Below are positions 45,820 to 53,770 of a stretch of 64,000 nucleotides of DNA, one piece after another. The notes below the pieces were generated by a model. The model worked only from the letters and a program-made list of their open reading frames with translations. It had not been told where the DNA came from and searched no databases. The stretch spans positions 124,001 to 188,000 of the forward strand of contig CBDCYT010000017.1 of NCBI GenBank assembly GCA_965224325.1. The letters are read 5' to 3'. Positions within the stretch are counted from its first letter, which is position 1. Every line of letters starts with the position of its first letter. The stretch is from CBDCMJ01 sp965224325. GTDB lineage: Bacteria > Chloroflexota > Dehalococcoidia > Lucifugimonadales > UBA3495. The translations under genes were made by a program, and so were the position numbers.

Positions 45820-46098
45820 GGTGTTTTAATTGTGTGCCGCCCGTCATACCCGCCGCTCACCCGTCTTTCCCGCGAAGCTTGTCCCCGGCCCCGACCGGGG
45901 AGCGGGAATCCATCCCGCCACTCACCCGTCTTTCCCGCGAAGTTTGTCCCCGGCCCCGGCCGGGGAGCGGGAGTCCATCCCGCCGCTCACCCGTCTTTCC
46001 CGCGAAAGCGGGAATCCATACGGTCTTGATGTTGGACTGCCATTGGACAAGCCCGAAGTGCATGGGAAAACAGGAGTTGTCGCGAAAACTAAAAGGCC
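45820..46098. mobile_element. Composite palindromic element, copy I (279 bp, no gene)
   Basis: It runs from GGTGTTTTAATTG to AACTAAAAGGCC, imperfect inverted ends. The left half reads TGTGCCGCCCGTCATACCCG. Inside are two long palindromes (45861-45912, 45926-45977) and one short palindrome (45991-46018). The right half starts TCTTGATGTTGGACTGCC. Both halves recur at 59725-59873 joined by a single palindrome, and at 47018-48301 separated by a nuclease gene and a tandem array. Confidence 0.7.
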
Positions 46099-46221
46099 CC
46101 TCGTCCTAAACTCCCGACACTTCGCCCTTGCCCCCCCGTGCGACCACTCCCTACGCTGTTGATAGGCAGCTATTAGCACCTTGCCAAATCTATCAAACGG
46201 CCACTGAGGCCATGGCTCACA

Positions 46222-46645
46222 ATGGCTCACAACGGCCCTGAAATAAAAAACTCCGGCCTCTCTCCACGCCAGCAATCGGCGCTCCCCATTCTCGTCGCCG
46301 CCCATTGCCCAGGCCTCCCGCTTCTCCAGAGTGGGCCGCCGCACTTTGCACCGTTGACTCCAGGACCCCGAATTCCGCGACCAACTTGCCCAACTGCAGC
46401 GCCAGTCCGCCGACCTCGCCAAAGGCTGCCTCCAAAGCCTCACCTCGGCAACCTCCCCGAGAATCAAAACCCGAGGATCAAAACCCGGAGAATCAAGACC
46501 CGGAAATCCGCCTCCGCGCCATTCGCGCCGTCCTCAATTACTCCGCCAAATTTGGCGAAATCCCGAAATCCAAGACCTGCATGACCAAGTCCAGACCCTG
46601 GAGGCCGCCCTGCCCCTTTGGATCGCCCGGGAGAAACCCGTATGA
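46222..46645 (+). pseudogene. Decayed helix-turn-helix hypothetical gene with several frameshifts
   Basis: Pieces of one protein can be read in successive frames. The pieces are GLSPRQQSALPILVAA, then AQASRFSRVGRRTLHR, then LQDPEFRDQLAQLQRQSADL, then DPEIRLRAIRAVLNYSAKFG, then LHDQVQTLEAALPLWIAREK with a stop at 46645. Together they match the layout of a small DNA-binding protein: a helix-turn-helix, then a conserved LxDPEFRxxL segment. At least three shifts break it. It sits right after composite element copy I and before a small intact gene. Confidence 0.65.
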
Positions 46646-46712
46646 ACATCGCTCACGCGGGGCGCCCTTCGCCGTTCGTGGTGAGGCTCTCGAATCACGA
46701 GGAGAAATCTGT

Positions 46713-47027
46713 ATGAACATTAGCTCTTTGCGGGCCCGCATCCGCTCCCTTCGCCGGAGATTGGCTCTGCCCTACGCCCAGCTCATGGTCCAACGCGCGG
46801 CCGGCGACCTCTGCACCGAATGGGCTTGCGCCCGGGCGGATAAGCGGCCCACACCTTCTCCCCAGGCCTTCGTTCGCCGGATCGCCGCCGCGGGTTTCCT
46901 TCTCCCGACCTTCTCCGTTGCGGCCCGCTACCTTGAACGCTGCGCCTCTCTCTGCCAGGAACCCAGCCCGGCACGCCTCCTTCGCGCCCTCCTCCCCTGG
47001 GCCGCCTATCACCCCGGGGTGTGTTAA
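46713..47027 (+). CDS. Small hypothetical protein following the decayed helix-turn-helix gene
   Basis: This 104-residue basic protein starts MNISSLRARIRSLRRRLALP and contains PSPQAFVRRIAAAGFLLPTF and AARYLERC. No known domain is recognised. GAGGAG lies about 9 bases before the ATG. A near copy of its start (ATGAACATCGCTC) occurs at 46643. The stop codon lies inside the left end of composite element copy II, so the C-terminus may have been replaced by that insertion. Preceding fragments suggest the two genes once formed a pair. Confidence 0.55.
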   Translation: MNISSLRARIRSLRRRLALPYAQLMVQRAAGDLCTEWACARADKRPTPSPQAFVRRIAAAGFLLPTFSVAARYLERCASLCQEPSPARLLRALLPWAAYHPGVC

Positions 47028-47116
47028 TTGTGTGCCGCCGGTCATACCCGCCGCTCACCCGTCTTTCCCGCGGAAGCGGGAATCCACGGGCCCGACCGGG
47101 GAGCAGGAACCCGGAA

Positions 47117-47413
47117 ATGCCACACATGAAAACGCCATGCGTCTACATTCTTGCGAGCAAGCCTAAGGGCACTCTCTGCATCGGCGTTACGTCGGACTTG
47201 GCGCAGAGGGTCTGGCAACACAAGAATGACTTCATGGAAGGATTTACGAAGCGATATCGTCTTCACAGGCTCGTTTGGTACGAGGCGCATGAGGCCATGT
47301 ACGGAGCGGTCACTAGGGAGAGGGCTCTCAAGAAATGGGACCGGGCATGGAAAATTGAGTTGATTGAAAAGGTCAATCCGGGATGGACAGACCTGTACAA
47401 CGAGGTCGGGTGA
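47117..47413 (+). CDS. GIY-YIG domain endonuclease
   Basis: This 98-residue single-domain nuclease is of the UvrC/Slx1-like GIY-YIG fold. The signature appears as CVYILASKPKGTLCIGVT (VYI and CIG at the two signature positions), followed by LAQRVWQHKND with the catalytic Arg region, the tyrosine-rich KRYRLHRLVWYE, and the ERALKKWDRAWKIELIE helix. It resembles small stand-alone bacterial members (YhbQ type). The ATG at 47117 has AGGA 7 bases upstream; this leader (CGACCGGGGAGCAGGAA) is the same sequence that recurs in every 70-bp unit of the downstream array. The gene is flanked on both sides by the palindromes. Confidence 0.9.
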   Translation: MPHMKTPCVYILASKPKGTLCIGVTSDLAQRVWQHKNDFMEGFTKRYRLHRLVWYEAHEAMYGAVTRERALKKWDRAWKIELIEKVNPGWTDLYNEVG

Positions 47414-47704
47414 AAGATTCCCGCGGAAGCGGGAATGACGGGGTGTGGCAGGAACGACGGGGTGCTGCGGAAATGACGAGCCGTGGCGGGAATGGCGGGG
47501 GTGTGGCAGGGAATGGCTGGGTGCGGCGAGAATGGCGGGGGCAAACGCGTGGATTCCCGCGAAAGCGGGAATGACAGGGGGAAATGACGAGTGTGGAGGG
47601 AATGACGGGTCGTGGCGGGAACTACGGGGTGCGACGGGAATCCACGTCATACCCCCGTAATGGCCGCGTATCATCCCCCCATCATTCCCGCGTATCATGT
47701 CCCC
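47414..47704. repeat. Degenerate palindrome and GGAATGACGGG-rich region
   Basis: Between the nuclease and the array are many partial arms such as CGGGAATGACGGGGTGTGGC and complete short palindromes near 47417-47440 and 47552-47577. They look like decayed palindrome copies. No gene is present. Confidence 0.6.
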
Positions 47705-48222
47705 GTCATTCCCGTGAAAACGGGAATCCACGCGTCCGGCCCGACCGGGGAGCAGGAATGCCCGTCAACCCCCCGTCATTCCCGTGAAAACGGGAATCCA
47801 CGCGTCCGCCCCGACCGGGGAGCAGGAATGCCCGTCATCCCCCCGTCATTCCCGTGAAAACGGGAATCCACGCGTCCGCCCCGACCGGGGAGCAAGAATG
47901 CCCGTCATCCCCCCGTCATTCCCGTGAAAACGGGAATCCACGCGTCCGCCCCGACCGGGGAGCAAGAATGCCCGTCATCCCCCCGTCATTCCCGTGAAAA
48001 CGGGAATCCATGCGTCCGCCCCGACCGGGGAGCAGGAATGCCCGTCATCCCCCCGTCATTCCCGTGAAAACGGGAATCCACGCGTCCGCCCCGACCGGGG
48101 AGCAAGAATGCCCGTCATCCCCCCGTCATTCCCGTGAAAACGGGAATCCATGCGTCCGCCCCGACCGGGGAGCAGGAATGCCCGTCATCCCCCCCGTCAT
48201 TCCCGTGAAAACGGGAATCCAT
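47705..48222. repeat. Tandem array: eight palindromes at 70-bp spacing
   Basis: Palindrome starts (GTCATTCCCGTGAAAACGGG) fall at 47705, 47775, 47845, 47915, 47985, 48055, 48125 and 48196. The interval is 70 bases except the last, which is 71 because of one extra C. Spacers are nearly identical (CGTCCGCCCCGACCGGGGAG and GAATGCCCGTCATC), varying only at a few bases, so this is a minisatellite and not a CRISPR array. Confidence 0.92.
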
Positions 48223-48301
48223 GCGTTCTTGATGTTGAACTGCCATTGGACAAGCCCAAAGTGCATGGGACAACAGGAGTTGTCGCGATAACTAAATGAC
48301 C

Positions 48302-48519
48302 TTCAGGTTGTGGACGGTCCTCGTGCGCAGTTGATATATGGGGTGTAGAATTATGCGCACCGGCATGACCTCCCCGAGCGGACACTCGTTCCCGGATCTC
48401 TTCTCGGGTCCATCAATGTCCATGCCGGTCCACGGCGGCCAACCGCAGGCTGGAGGGTGTTCAAACTCCCCCAAGACGCAATGGGGGAGGTAACTTGAAA
48501 ACCGTATGGGGAAGGCAAT
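48302..48519. other. Spacer between element copy II and the VOC gene
   Basis: No gene is recognised. A short inverted pair, CCCCCAAGACGCAATGGGGG, lies near 48470 upstream of the VOC gene. Confidence 0.35.
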
Positions 48520-48996
48520 ATGAAGGTAGAATGGATGAATCACACCGGGTTTGTGGTCAGCGACATGAATCGCTCCCTGGCTTTTTATCGTGACCTGCTG
48601 GGGTTGGAAAAGGAACGCGACCAGATACTCGAGGGTGAATTTGTTTCCGGTCTGGTGGGCTATCCCGACGCCAGGCTGCACATTGTGTACCTGGGTCTCG
48701 GGGACATGAAACACTCCGTGGAACTGGTCCAATACCTTAATCCCCCCGGCGTGAGCGTTCCACTGCTCGACCGGCACAACGTGGGGGATACCCACTTGGG
48801 GATCATAGTGGACGACCTGGACTCATTTTACGATGAACTCTCCGGCAAGGGAGTCCGGTTCGTCAGCCCGCCGGCCGTGCGTCATGACGCCCCCTATCCG
48901 CTGGCCCGGAAGGGTTGTTATATGCAAGACCCTGATGGCAATTGGCTCGAGCTTTTGGAACGCGCCCCGGCGCCGGAGACCGCAACTCAGACTTAA
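48520..48996 (+). CDS. VOC/glyoxalase-superfamily protein
   Basis: This 158-residue VOC-domain protein starts MKVEWMNHTGFVVSDMNRSL. It has metal-ligand-type His and Glu positions in NHTGFVV, HSVELVQYL, GDTHLGIIVDDLD and the C-terminal DPDGNWLELLE, so it is probably catalytically active (isomerase, lyase or extradiol dioxygenase type). It is the first gene of a same-strand group with two flavin monooxygenases and an FMN reductase, which suggests a shared catabolic role; the substrate is unknown. Confidence 0.85.
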   Translation: MKVEWMNHTGFVVSDMNRSLAFYRDLLGLEKERDQILEGEFVSGLVGYPDARLHIVYLGLGDMKHSVELVQYLNPPGVSVPLLDRHNVGDTHLGIIVDDLDSFYDELSGKGVRFVSPPAVRHDAPYPLARKGCYMQDPDGNWLELLERAPAPETATQT

Positions 48997-49037
48997 GCCC
49001 TGGCGATTACCGGTGACGAGGTGGCAGAATATTCAAG

Positions 49038-50060
49038 ATGGAAAAACCCGGTTTGAAGCTGAGCATCCTGGACCAAAGCCCGGCGAACGGGGCTGAAACC
49101 GCGACCATAGCCTTTGAACACACCATTGAGTTGGCCAAAAAGGCGGAACAATGGGGGTATCACCGGTTTTGGGTGGCGGAGCACCACGGGTCCGACCGAG
49201 TCATGGGGTCGTCTCCCGAAGTACTGGTATCCCACCTTCTGGCGAAAACGGCGCGTATTCGCGTGGGCGCCGGCGGGGTAATGTTGCAACACTACAGCCC
49301 CTACAAAGTGGCGGAAAACTTCAACGTACTGGCTTCGCTTGCGCCGGGAAGGGTGGACCTGGGAATCGGTGGAGGGCCGGGCGGCATGCCTCAGTCGACA
49401 ATGGCGTTGCAACAGCACACAGACCTGGGAGCCAAACCCATCCCTGGCGACAAGTTCGAAGAAAAACTGCGCGACTTGGCCCAAATCCTTGGGAACCAAC
49501 TGGAGGAGACCCATCCCCTCCACGGACTACGGGCAAGTCCAACGCCACCTCAGCCGGCCGACCTGTATTTGTTAGGCACTACGCCTTCCAGCGCCCAGTT
49601 GGCTGCGAAACTTGGGATGCCCTACATATTTGCCCTGTTCCTGAATGGCGACGATTCCGTGATGCAGCAGGCGATTCAGACCTACTGCAGCCGCTTCGAC
49701 GCAGAGAAGCATGGACCTCCTCAGGTGATGCTGGCCCTTCCGGTAATTGTGGCTGACACAGATGGTGAGGCCCAGCGCTACGCTTCTGAAGTCAAGGTAA
49801 TCAGGGTCCGATTGGAAAGCGGCCGGACCTTCACTGTGGTTTCGGAAGAAGCGGCTCAAGAGTTCGGCAGGCAGTCTCAGGAAGATTTCCACTATGAAAT
49901 TCAAGAATCCAGCGTCATCAACGGTTCCAGCGAAACGGTGCGTAGGAAGCTGTGCGAGATTCAGAGCCTATATCGGCCCGACGAACTTTTCGTGGTAACG
50001 TCCATGGGCGATTTCCAAAAAAGGCTCCATTCCTATGAGCTGCTAAGCACTTTGTTCTAA
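49038..50060 (+). CDS. LLM-class flavin-dependent oxidoreductase (MsnO8-type)
   Basis: This 340-residue bacterial-luciferase-like monooxygenase belongs to the subgroup starting LSILDQSP. Segments are LAKKAEQWGYHRFWVAEHH, RVGAGGVMLQHYSPYKVAENF, LAPGRVDLGIGGGPGG, YLLGTTPSSAQLAAKLGMPYIFA and a C-terminal EIQSLYRPDELFVVTS. Such enzymes use reduced FMN and oxygen to hydroxylate or cleave substrates. It starts 41 bases after the VOC gene. The FMN reductase at 51728 could supply reduced flavin. Confidence 0.88.
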   Translation: MEKPGLKLSILDQSPANGAETATIAFEHTIELAKKAEQWGYHRFWVAEHHGSDRVMGSSPEVLVSHLLAKTARIRVGAGGVMLQHYSPYKVAENFNVLASLAPGRVDLGIGGGPGGMPQSTMALQQHTDLGAKPIPGDKFEEKLRDLAQILGNQLEETHPLHGLRASPTPPQPADLYLLGTTPSSAQLAAKLGMPYIFALFLNGDDSVMQQAIQTYCSRFDAEKHGPPQVMLALPVIVADTDGEAQRYASEVKVIRVRLESGRTFTVVSEEAAQEFGRQSQEDFHYEIQESSVINGSSETVRRKLCEIQSLYRPDELFVVTSMGDFQKRLHSYELLSTLF

Positions 50061-50228
50061 GCATTTTGTTCAATGAATAGCTTGGGAGCGGTCTGAAACC
50101 GAAGCCAATTCAACCAATTGAACGCTGAATTTCAGGCAATCTCTAAACAAACAAGGGCCTAAGCCACCCATTGACCCGGGTGAACGCTTGAGAATGTCTT
50201 TATTGCCAAGTAAGGGGCGGGACCAAGA

Positions 50229-51599
50229 ATGACGGCGACACGCAAGCTACGTTTAGGCGCTTTTTTCTCCGGGACCGGCAGTAACATGGCTTCTTGGAGG
50301 CACCCAAACGCCGTAGCCGACGGCGCTATTAACCTGGACTATTACCGAAAGCTGACTCGAAAAGCCGAGGCGGCCAAACTAGACTTTGTTTTTTTTGGCG
50401 ACGGCCTATACATAAGCGAAAAGTCACATCCGATCTTTCTCAATCGCTTCGAACCGTTGACGCTGCTGGCGGCGCTGGCCATGGACACCACCCACATTGG
50501 CTTGGCCGCCACGCTCTCGACCACATACAGCGATCCCTTCACTATCGCCAGACAGTTCGCGTCCATCGATCAAATTAGCAACGGACGCGCCGGCTGGAAC
50601 ATAGTCACCTCACCGCTGGAAGGGTCCGCGCTCAATTACAGCAAGCCAGCACATCCGGAACACGACCTCCGGTACCGCATGGCATATGAATTTATGCAAG
50701 TGACCATGGGCTTATGGGATTCATGGGAAGACGATGCTTTCATACGAAACAAGGAAACCGGCGTGTTTTTCGATCCGGCGAAGATGCATACCCTGAACCA
50801 TCAAGGTGAATTTTTTTCAGTCAAAGGCCCTTTAAACATATCCCGGTCGAAGCAGGGAAGGCCGCTGCTCATCCAGGCAGGGTCATCGGAAGCCGGCGTG
50901 GACTTTGCCTCCAAGGTGGCGGATGCAGTGTTTACCGGGCAGGCTTCCCAGGCTGACGCGGCGGACTTCTACCGGGAAGTCAAAGAGAGGGCCGCCAAAC
51001 ACGGCAGGTCCCCGGAGGAGATTTTGATCCTCCCGGGGTGTAATCCCATTGTCGGAGAAACCGCGGCGGAAGCACAGCGCAAGCACCAAGAGATAGCCAA
51101 CTTGGTAGCCATCGACGACGCGCTGAATTACCTGGGCCGTTACTTTAACGACATAGACTTTACCCAATTTGAGTTGGATGGGCAGTTTCCCGATTTAGGC
51201 GACTTCGGCCGCAACGGTTGGGAGAGCGCCACCGACCGGATAAAACAGCTGGCAAAAGAGGAGGAATTGACCCTGCGTCAAATGGCCCTTCGAGAGACCA
51301 CACCCAAGGGGCCATTTATTGGGACGCCAGCCCAGGTAGCGGACACCATGCAATCGTGGGTTGAGGCAGGAGCGGCGGATGGCTTCATGATAAACAACGC
51401 CGTATTGCCCGATGGGTTCAATGACTTTGTAGACCACGTCGTACCCATACTAAAGGACCGCGGATTATTTAGGACCGAGTACGAAGCCGAGACACTTCAT
51501 GGGCACCTGGGGCTGCCGGCGCCGGTTAATCGCTACACCGGCGCATCCGGACCGGAGCCGTCAAACATCGACGCCGCGGAGCTCGCGCCCAATCTGTGA
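50229..51599 (+). CDS. NtaA/SnaA/DszA-type FMN-dependent monooxygenase
   Basis: This 456-residue two-component flavin monooxygenase belongs to the subfamily that includes nitrilotriacetate monooxygenase, dibenzothiophene-sulfone monooxygenase and dimethyl-sulfide monooxygenase. Family features are LGAFFSGTGSNMASWRHP near the start, KLDFVFFGDGLYIS, TTYSDPFTIARQFASIDQIS, GRAGWNIVTS, the insert AYEFMQVTMGLWDSWEDDA, and SRSKQGRPLLIQAGSSEAGVDFA. Length is typical. It needs reduced FMN from a separate reductase. Whether it attacks C-S, C-N or other bonds cannot be told. Confidence 0.92.
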   Translation: MTATRKLRLGAFFSGTGSNMASWRHPNAVADGAINLDYYRKLTRKAEAAKLDFVFFGDGLYISEKSHPIFLNRFEPLTLLAALAMDTTHIGLAATLSTTYSDPFTIARQFASIDQISNGRAGWNIVTSPLEGSALNYSKPAHPEHDLRYRMAYEFMQVTMGLWDSWEDDAFIRNKETGVFFDPAKMHTLNHQGEFFSVKGPLNISRSKQGRPLLIQAGSSEAGVDFASKVADAVFTGQASQADAADFYREVKERAAKHGRSPEEILILPGCNPIVGETAAEAQRKHQEIANLVAIDDALNYLGRYFNDIDFTQFELDGQFPDLGDFGRNGWESATDRIKQLAKEEELTLRQMALRETTPKGPFIGTPAQVADTMQSWVEAGAADGFMINNAVLPDGFNDFVDHVVPILKDRGLFRTEYEAETLHGHLGLPAPVNRYTGASGPEPSNIDAAELAPNL

Positions 51600-51727
51600 C
51601 CCTCTTTATAACTGTCGGGGTAATCGTCGGGTCTGTGACCTTCAGGCCGGCGCGTTCACCGGAGTGCACTCCCCCTCGTTCGCCTTGAAGCCGCTTAGGA
51701 AGATTGTCAGCCTTTGGAGGCGCCTCG

Positions 51728-52306
51728 TTGCCTACCTTACTTGGAATCCACGGGACGGTTACCCAGCCGGGGAGGCTGTACCGGGCTCTTCAGTTGGCGC
51801 TGGAGCAAGCTGGCGGCCAGGATAAATCCATTGCGACCGGCCTGCTGCACCTGGGAGACCACCAAATATCCTTTGCGGACGGACGCCCGTTATCCGATTA
51901 TCCGGACGATACAGGCGCCGTAGTGCAGCGGGTTATGGCGGCGGACATGTACCTGATAGCCACCCCCATTTTTCGGGCGTCCTTCACCGCTTCGCTAAAG
52001 AATTTACTCGACCTGGTGCCGGTGGAAGGCCTGATGGGGAAGGTGTGCGGTTTGGTCGCCATGGGCGGTTCCGACCATCACTACCTAGCCATTGACGGGC
52101 AGTTGCGGCCGGTGCTCGGTTGGTTTGGAGCTCACCTAGTGCCCGGCGCGGTATATCTGCAATCTCGCCAGTTCGAAGAAGGCCAACTGGCCGATCAAGG
52201 GGCCATCGCTGACCTTCACAGCCTGGTAAATGCGGTTATCGCCACCCAGCAAGCGACGGGGGGGGATCTTGGCATGATGGGACCCCCGCCCATCGCGGCT
52301 CGCTGA
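51728..52306 (+). CDS. NAD(P)H-dependent FMN reductase
   Basis: This flavodoxin-like reductase of 192 residues (FMN_red family) can supply reduced FMN to two-component monooxygenases. Seen are LLGIHGTVTQPGRLYRAL (FMN phosphate loop), ADMYLIATPIFRASFTASLKNLLDLV and GKVCGLVAMGGSDHHYLAID. The TTG at 51728 is preferred since GGAGG lies 8 bases before it and the sequence then starts with the first beta strand; an ATG 24 bases upstream is the alternative. It lies about 130 bases after the NtaA-type gene on the same strand, which supports a partnership. Confidence 0.87.
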   Translation: MPTLLGIHGTVTQPGRLYRALQLALEQAGGQDKSIATGLLHLGDHQISFADGRPLSDYPDDTGAVVQRVMAADMYLIATPIFRASFTASLKNLLDLVPVEGLMGKVCGLVAMGGSDHHYLAIDGQLRPVLGWFGAHLVPGAVYLQSRQFEEGQLADQGAIADLHSLVNAVIATQQATGGDLGMMGPPPIAAR

Positions 52307-52470
52307 ACCGCTTTGGCGATAGAGGCCCCTATCGAGTTGCCCCAAAATAACTGCTGTCTATGCCTGTGGCCCTTTTGCCGGCGGTTATTGGTTGCGGAGA
52401 GCGGATGTACGTGCAGCCGGCGCGGGATGCTCGGTATCACTAGAGACGGCCCTAGTGGAAGTGGGGTTCG

Positions 52471-53250
52471 ATGATCCGTGCCGCCATTCTGGACTTGGAC
52501 GGGACTTTAATCGGCAGAAACGAAATGGTCTCCGCCAGAGTGGCCCAAGCCGTCTCCCTGGTCAGAGAGAAAGTCCCCGTGGTCATCGCCAGCGGTAGGG
52601 AGTCCGCCGACGTTTTGCGGTTCGCCCGCGAACTGGGGCTGTCCTCGCCCCAAATCAGCGACGGTGGGTCGATAATTTTGGACCCCGGCAGCGGCCGCTT
52701 TCTGTGGACTGCTCCGTTGCCGTCCGGGCCGGCCCAAGAGATTGTAAAGAGCCTCGACGCCTCGGGGACTCCTTTCATAGCCACCCACCCTGAAGGCTCG
52801 GTCTATGGCCTTGCGGCCGTCGCCCATCGGCAAATCATACGAGTATCCGCCTTGGACTTGGACGAATCCGGCGCGAACCGCCTGTTGGAGCAATTTCAAT
52901 CCAGTCCGGACCTGAACACGGTGAAGGTTTTCCTGCCATACAACGGCCTTTGGGCTGTGGACATCACCAGTTCCGGCGTGGACAAAGCTGCCGCGGTCAT
53001 AAATCTTGCTGGAATGACCGGCCTCGACCCCTCCCACACGGTGGCCGCAGGAGACAGTTTCAACGACCTCACTCTGCTGCAATTGTGCGGGTATTCCATC
53101 GCTATGGGAAATGCGCCCCAAGAGTTGAAGGACGTCGCTGACTATGTGGCTCCGGTGGTGGAGGAGGATGGCCTAGCAGTTGCCATGGAAGAATTCGTTT
53201 TGCCTAGGTTGCCTGGGTCGCCTGGGTCGCCTGGGTCGCCTAAGTCGTAG
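52471..53250 (+). CDS. HAD-superfamily (Cof-type) phosphatase
   Basis: This 259-residue HAD hydrolase has motif I LDLDGTLIGRNE at 7-18, motif II IASGRE near 59, a C2 cap domain in the middle and motif IV AAGDSFNDLTLL near 202. Cof-type enzymes dephosphorylate sugar phosphates, pyridoxal phosphate or flavin nucleotides; a role in FMN turnover beside the flavin enzymes is possible but only inferred. The C-terminus ends in a Gly-Ser-Pro repeat (LPGSPGSPGSPKS) encoded by 9-bp tandem repeats, outside the family core. Confidence 0.9.
   Translation: MIRAAILDLDGTLIGRNEMVSARVAQAVSLVREKVPVVIASGRESADVLRFARELGLSSPQISDGGSIILDPGSGRFLWTAPLPSGPAQEIVKSLDASGTPFIATHPEGSVYGLAAVAHRQIIRVSALDLDESGANRLLEQFQSSPDLNTVKVFLPYNGLWAVDITSSGVDKAAAVINLAGMTGLDPSHTVAAGDSFNDLTLLQLCGYSIAMGNAPQELKDVADYVAPVVEEDGLAVAMEEFVLPRLPGSPGSPGSPKS
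53208..53243 (+). repeat. 9-bp tandem repeats in the HAD gene 3' end
   Basis: TTGCCTGGG/TCGCCTGGG units repeat about four times and add a GSP tail to the protein. Confidence 0.85.
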
Positions 53251-53296
53251 ATTGGTGTATCAAGATGCCCCACTATTACCAGAGAACGCCTACCGT

Positions 53297-53686
53297 TTAT
53301 GACCAAGCTTCGGACCGGCGGATGAATGTCCCATCGGAACGCTGGTCCAAGAACCTTCGGATCCCAAGTCCCAGCTGGCAGCAGCGGCGCGGCGTTGGCC
53401 CGGGAGGGTAGTCGGGGAAGGTAGTCGGGGCCCGCCTCCTCACCGTAGCAATTAACAAACAACGGCAACAGCGGAAACCGGGCTTCAGGGTCTCGGAAGC
53501 CTCTGAAGAACTGTCATGCCGGCACAGGCCGGAATCCAGGCCATCAGCCTTGACGGGGTATTCCAGTGCTCCTCGGGCCGCCGGAGATTTGTTCAGAATA
53601 TACCCAAGAGCTTCCACCGCAATGTCCTCGGTACGCTCAGTGATCCTCGAAATCAGATGGGATAGCAGCGTATCATTGTCGACCAT
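53297..53686 (-). pseudogene. Hypothetical gene disrupted by a palindromic repeat
   Basis: From the ATG at 53686 (GGGAGG 9 bases upstream) the first about 45 codons look like a genuine protein: LLSHLISRITERTEDIAVEA and GYILNKSPAARGALE. At about 53540 the frame runs into a palindrome of the GTCATGCCGGCACAGGCCGG type (53513-53540), and the remaining codons look non-coding. I infer that insertion or recombination truncated a longer gene. The function of the intact gene is not known to me. Confidence 0.55.
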
Positions 53687-53770
53687 GAACAATATCCTCC
53701 CATAGGGTGTCGGCTTATCTCGTCAACTCAAGCGTAGGCCGGTCGAAACACCCTGTTTTAATTGCCCGTT

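Larger units (their letters stand above)
47018..48301 (+). mobile_element. Composite palindromic element, copy II, carrying a GIY-YIG nuclease and array
   Basis: The left end GGTGTGTTAATTGTGTGCCG matches the left ends of copies I and III. The right end, from TCTTGATGTTGAACTGCC to AACTAAATGACC, matches their right ends. Between them lie a palindrome, the nuclease gene (47117-47413), degenerate palindromes (47417-47640) and an eight-copy tandem array (47705-48222). The other two copies lack the gene. I infer that this is the full-length form of a small mobile element; mobility is not demonstrated. Confidence 0.6.

Noticed and set aside
46695..47127. Minus-strand frames over the 46.7-47.1 kb region
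   Set aside because: Arg/Gly-rich shadows of the small plus-strand gene and the palindromes.
47705..48222. CRISPR array
   Set aside because: Spacing is regular and repeats are palindromic, but the sequences between palindromes are nearly identical and no cas gene is nearby.
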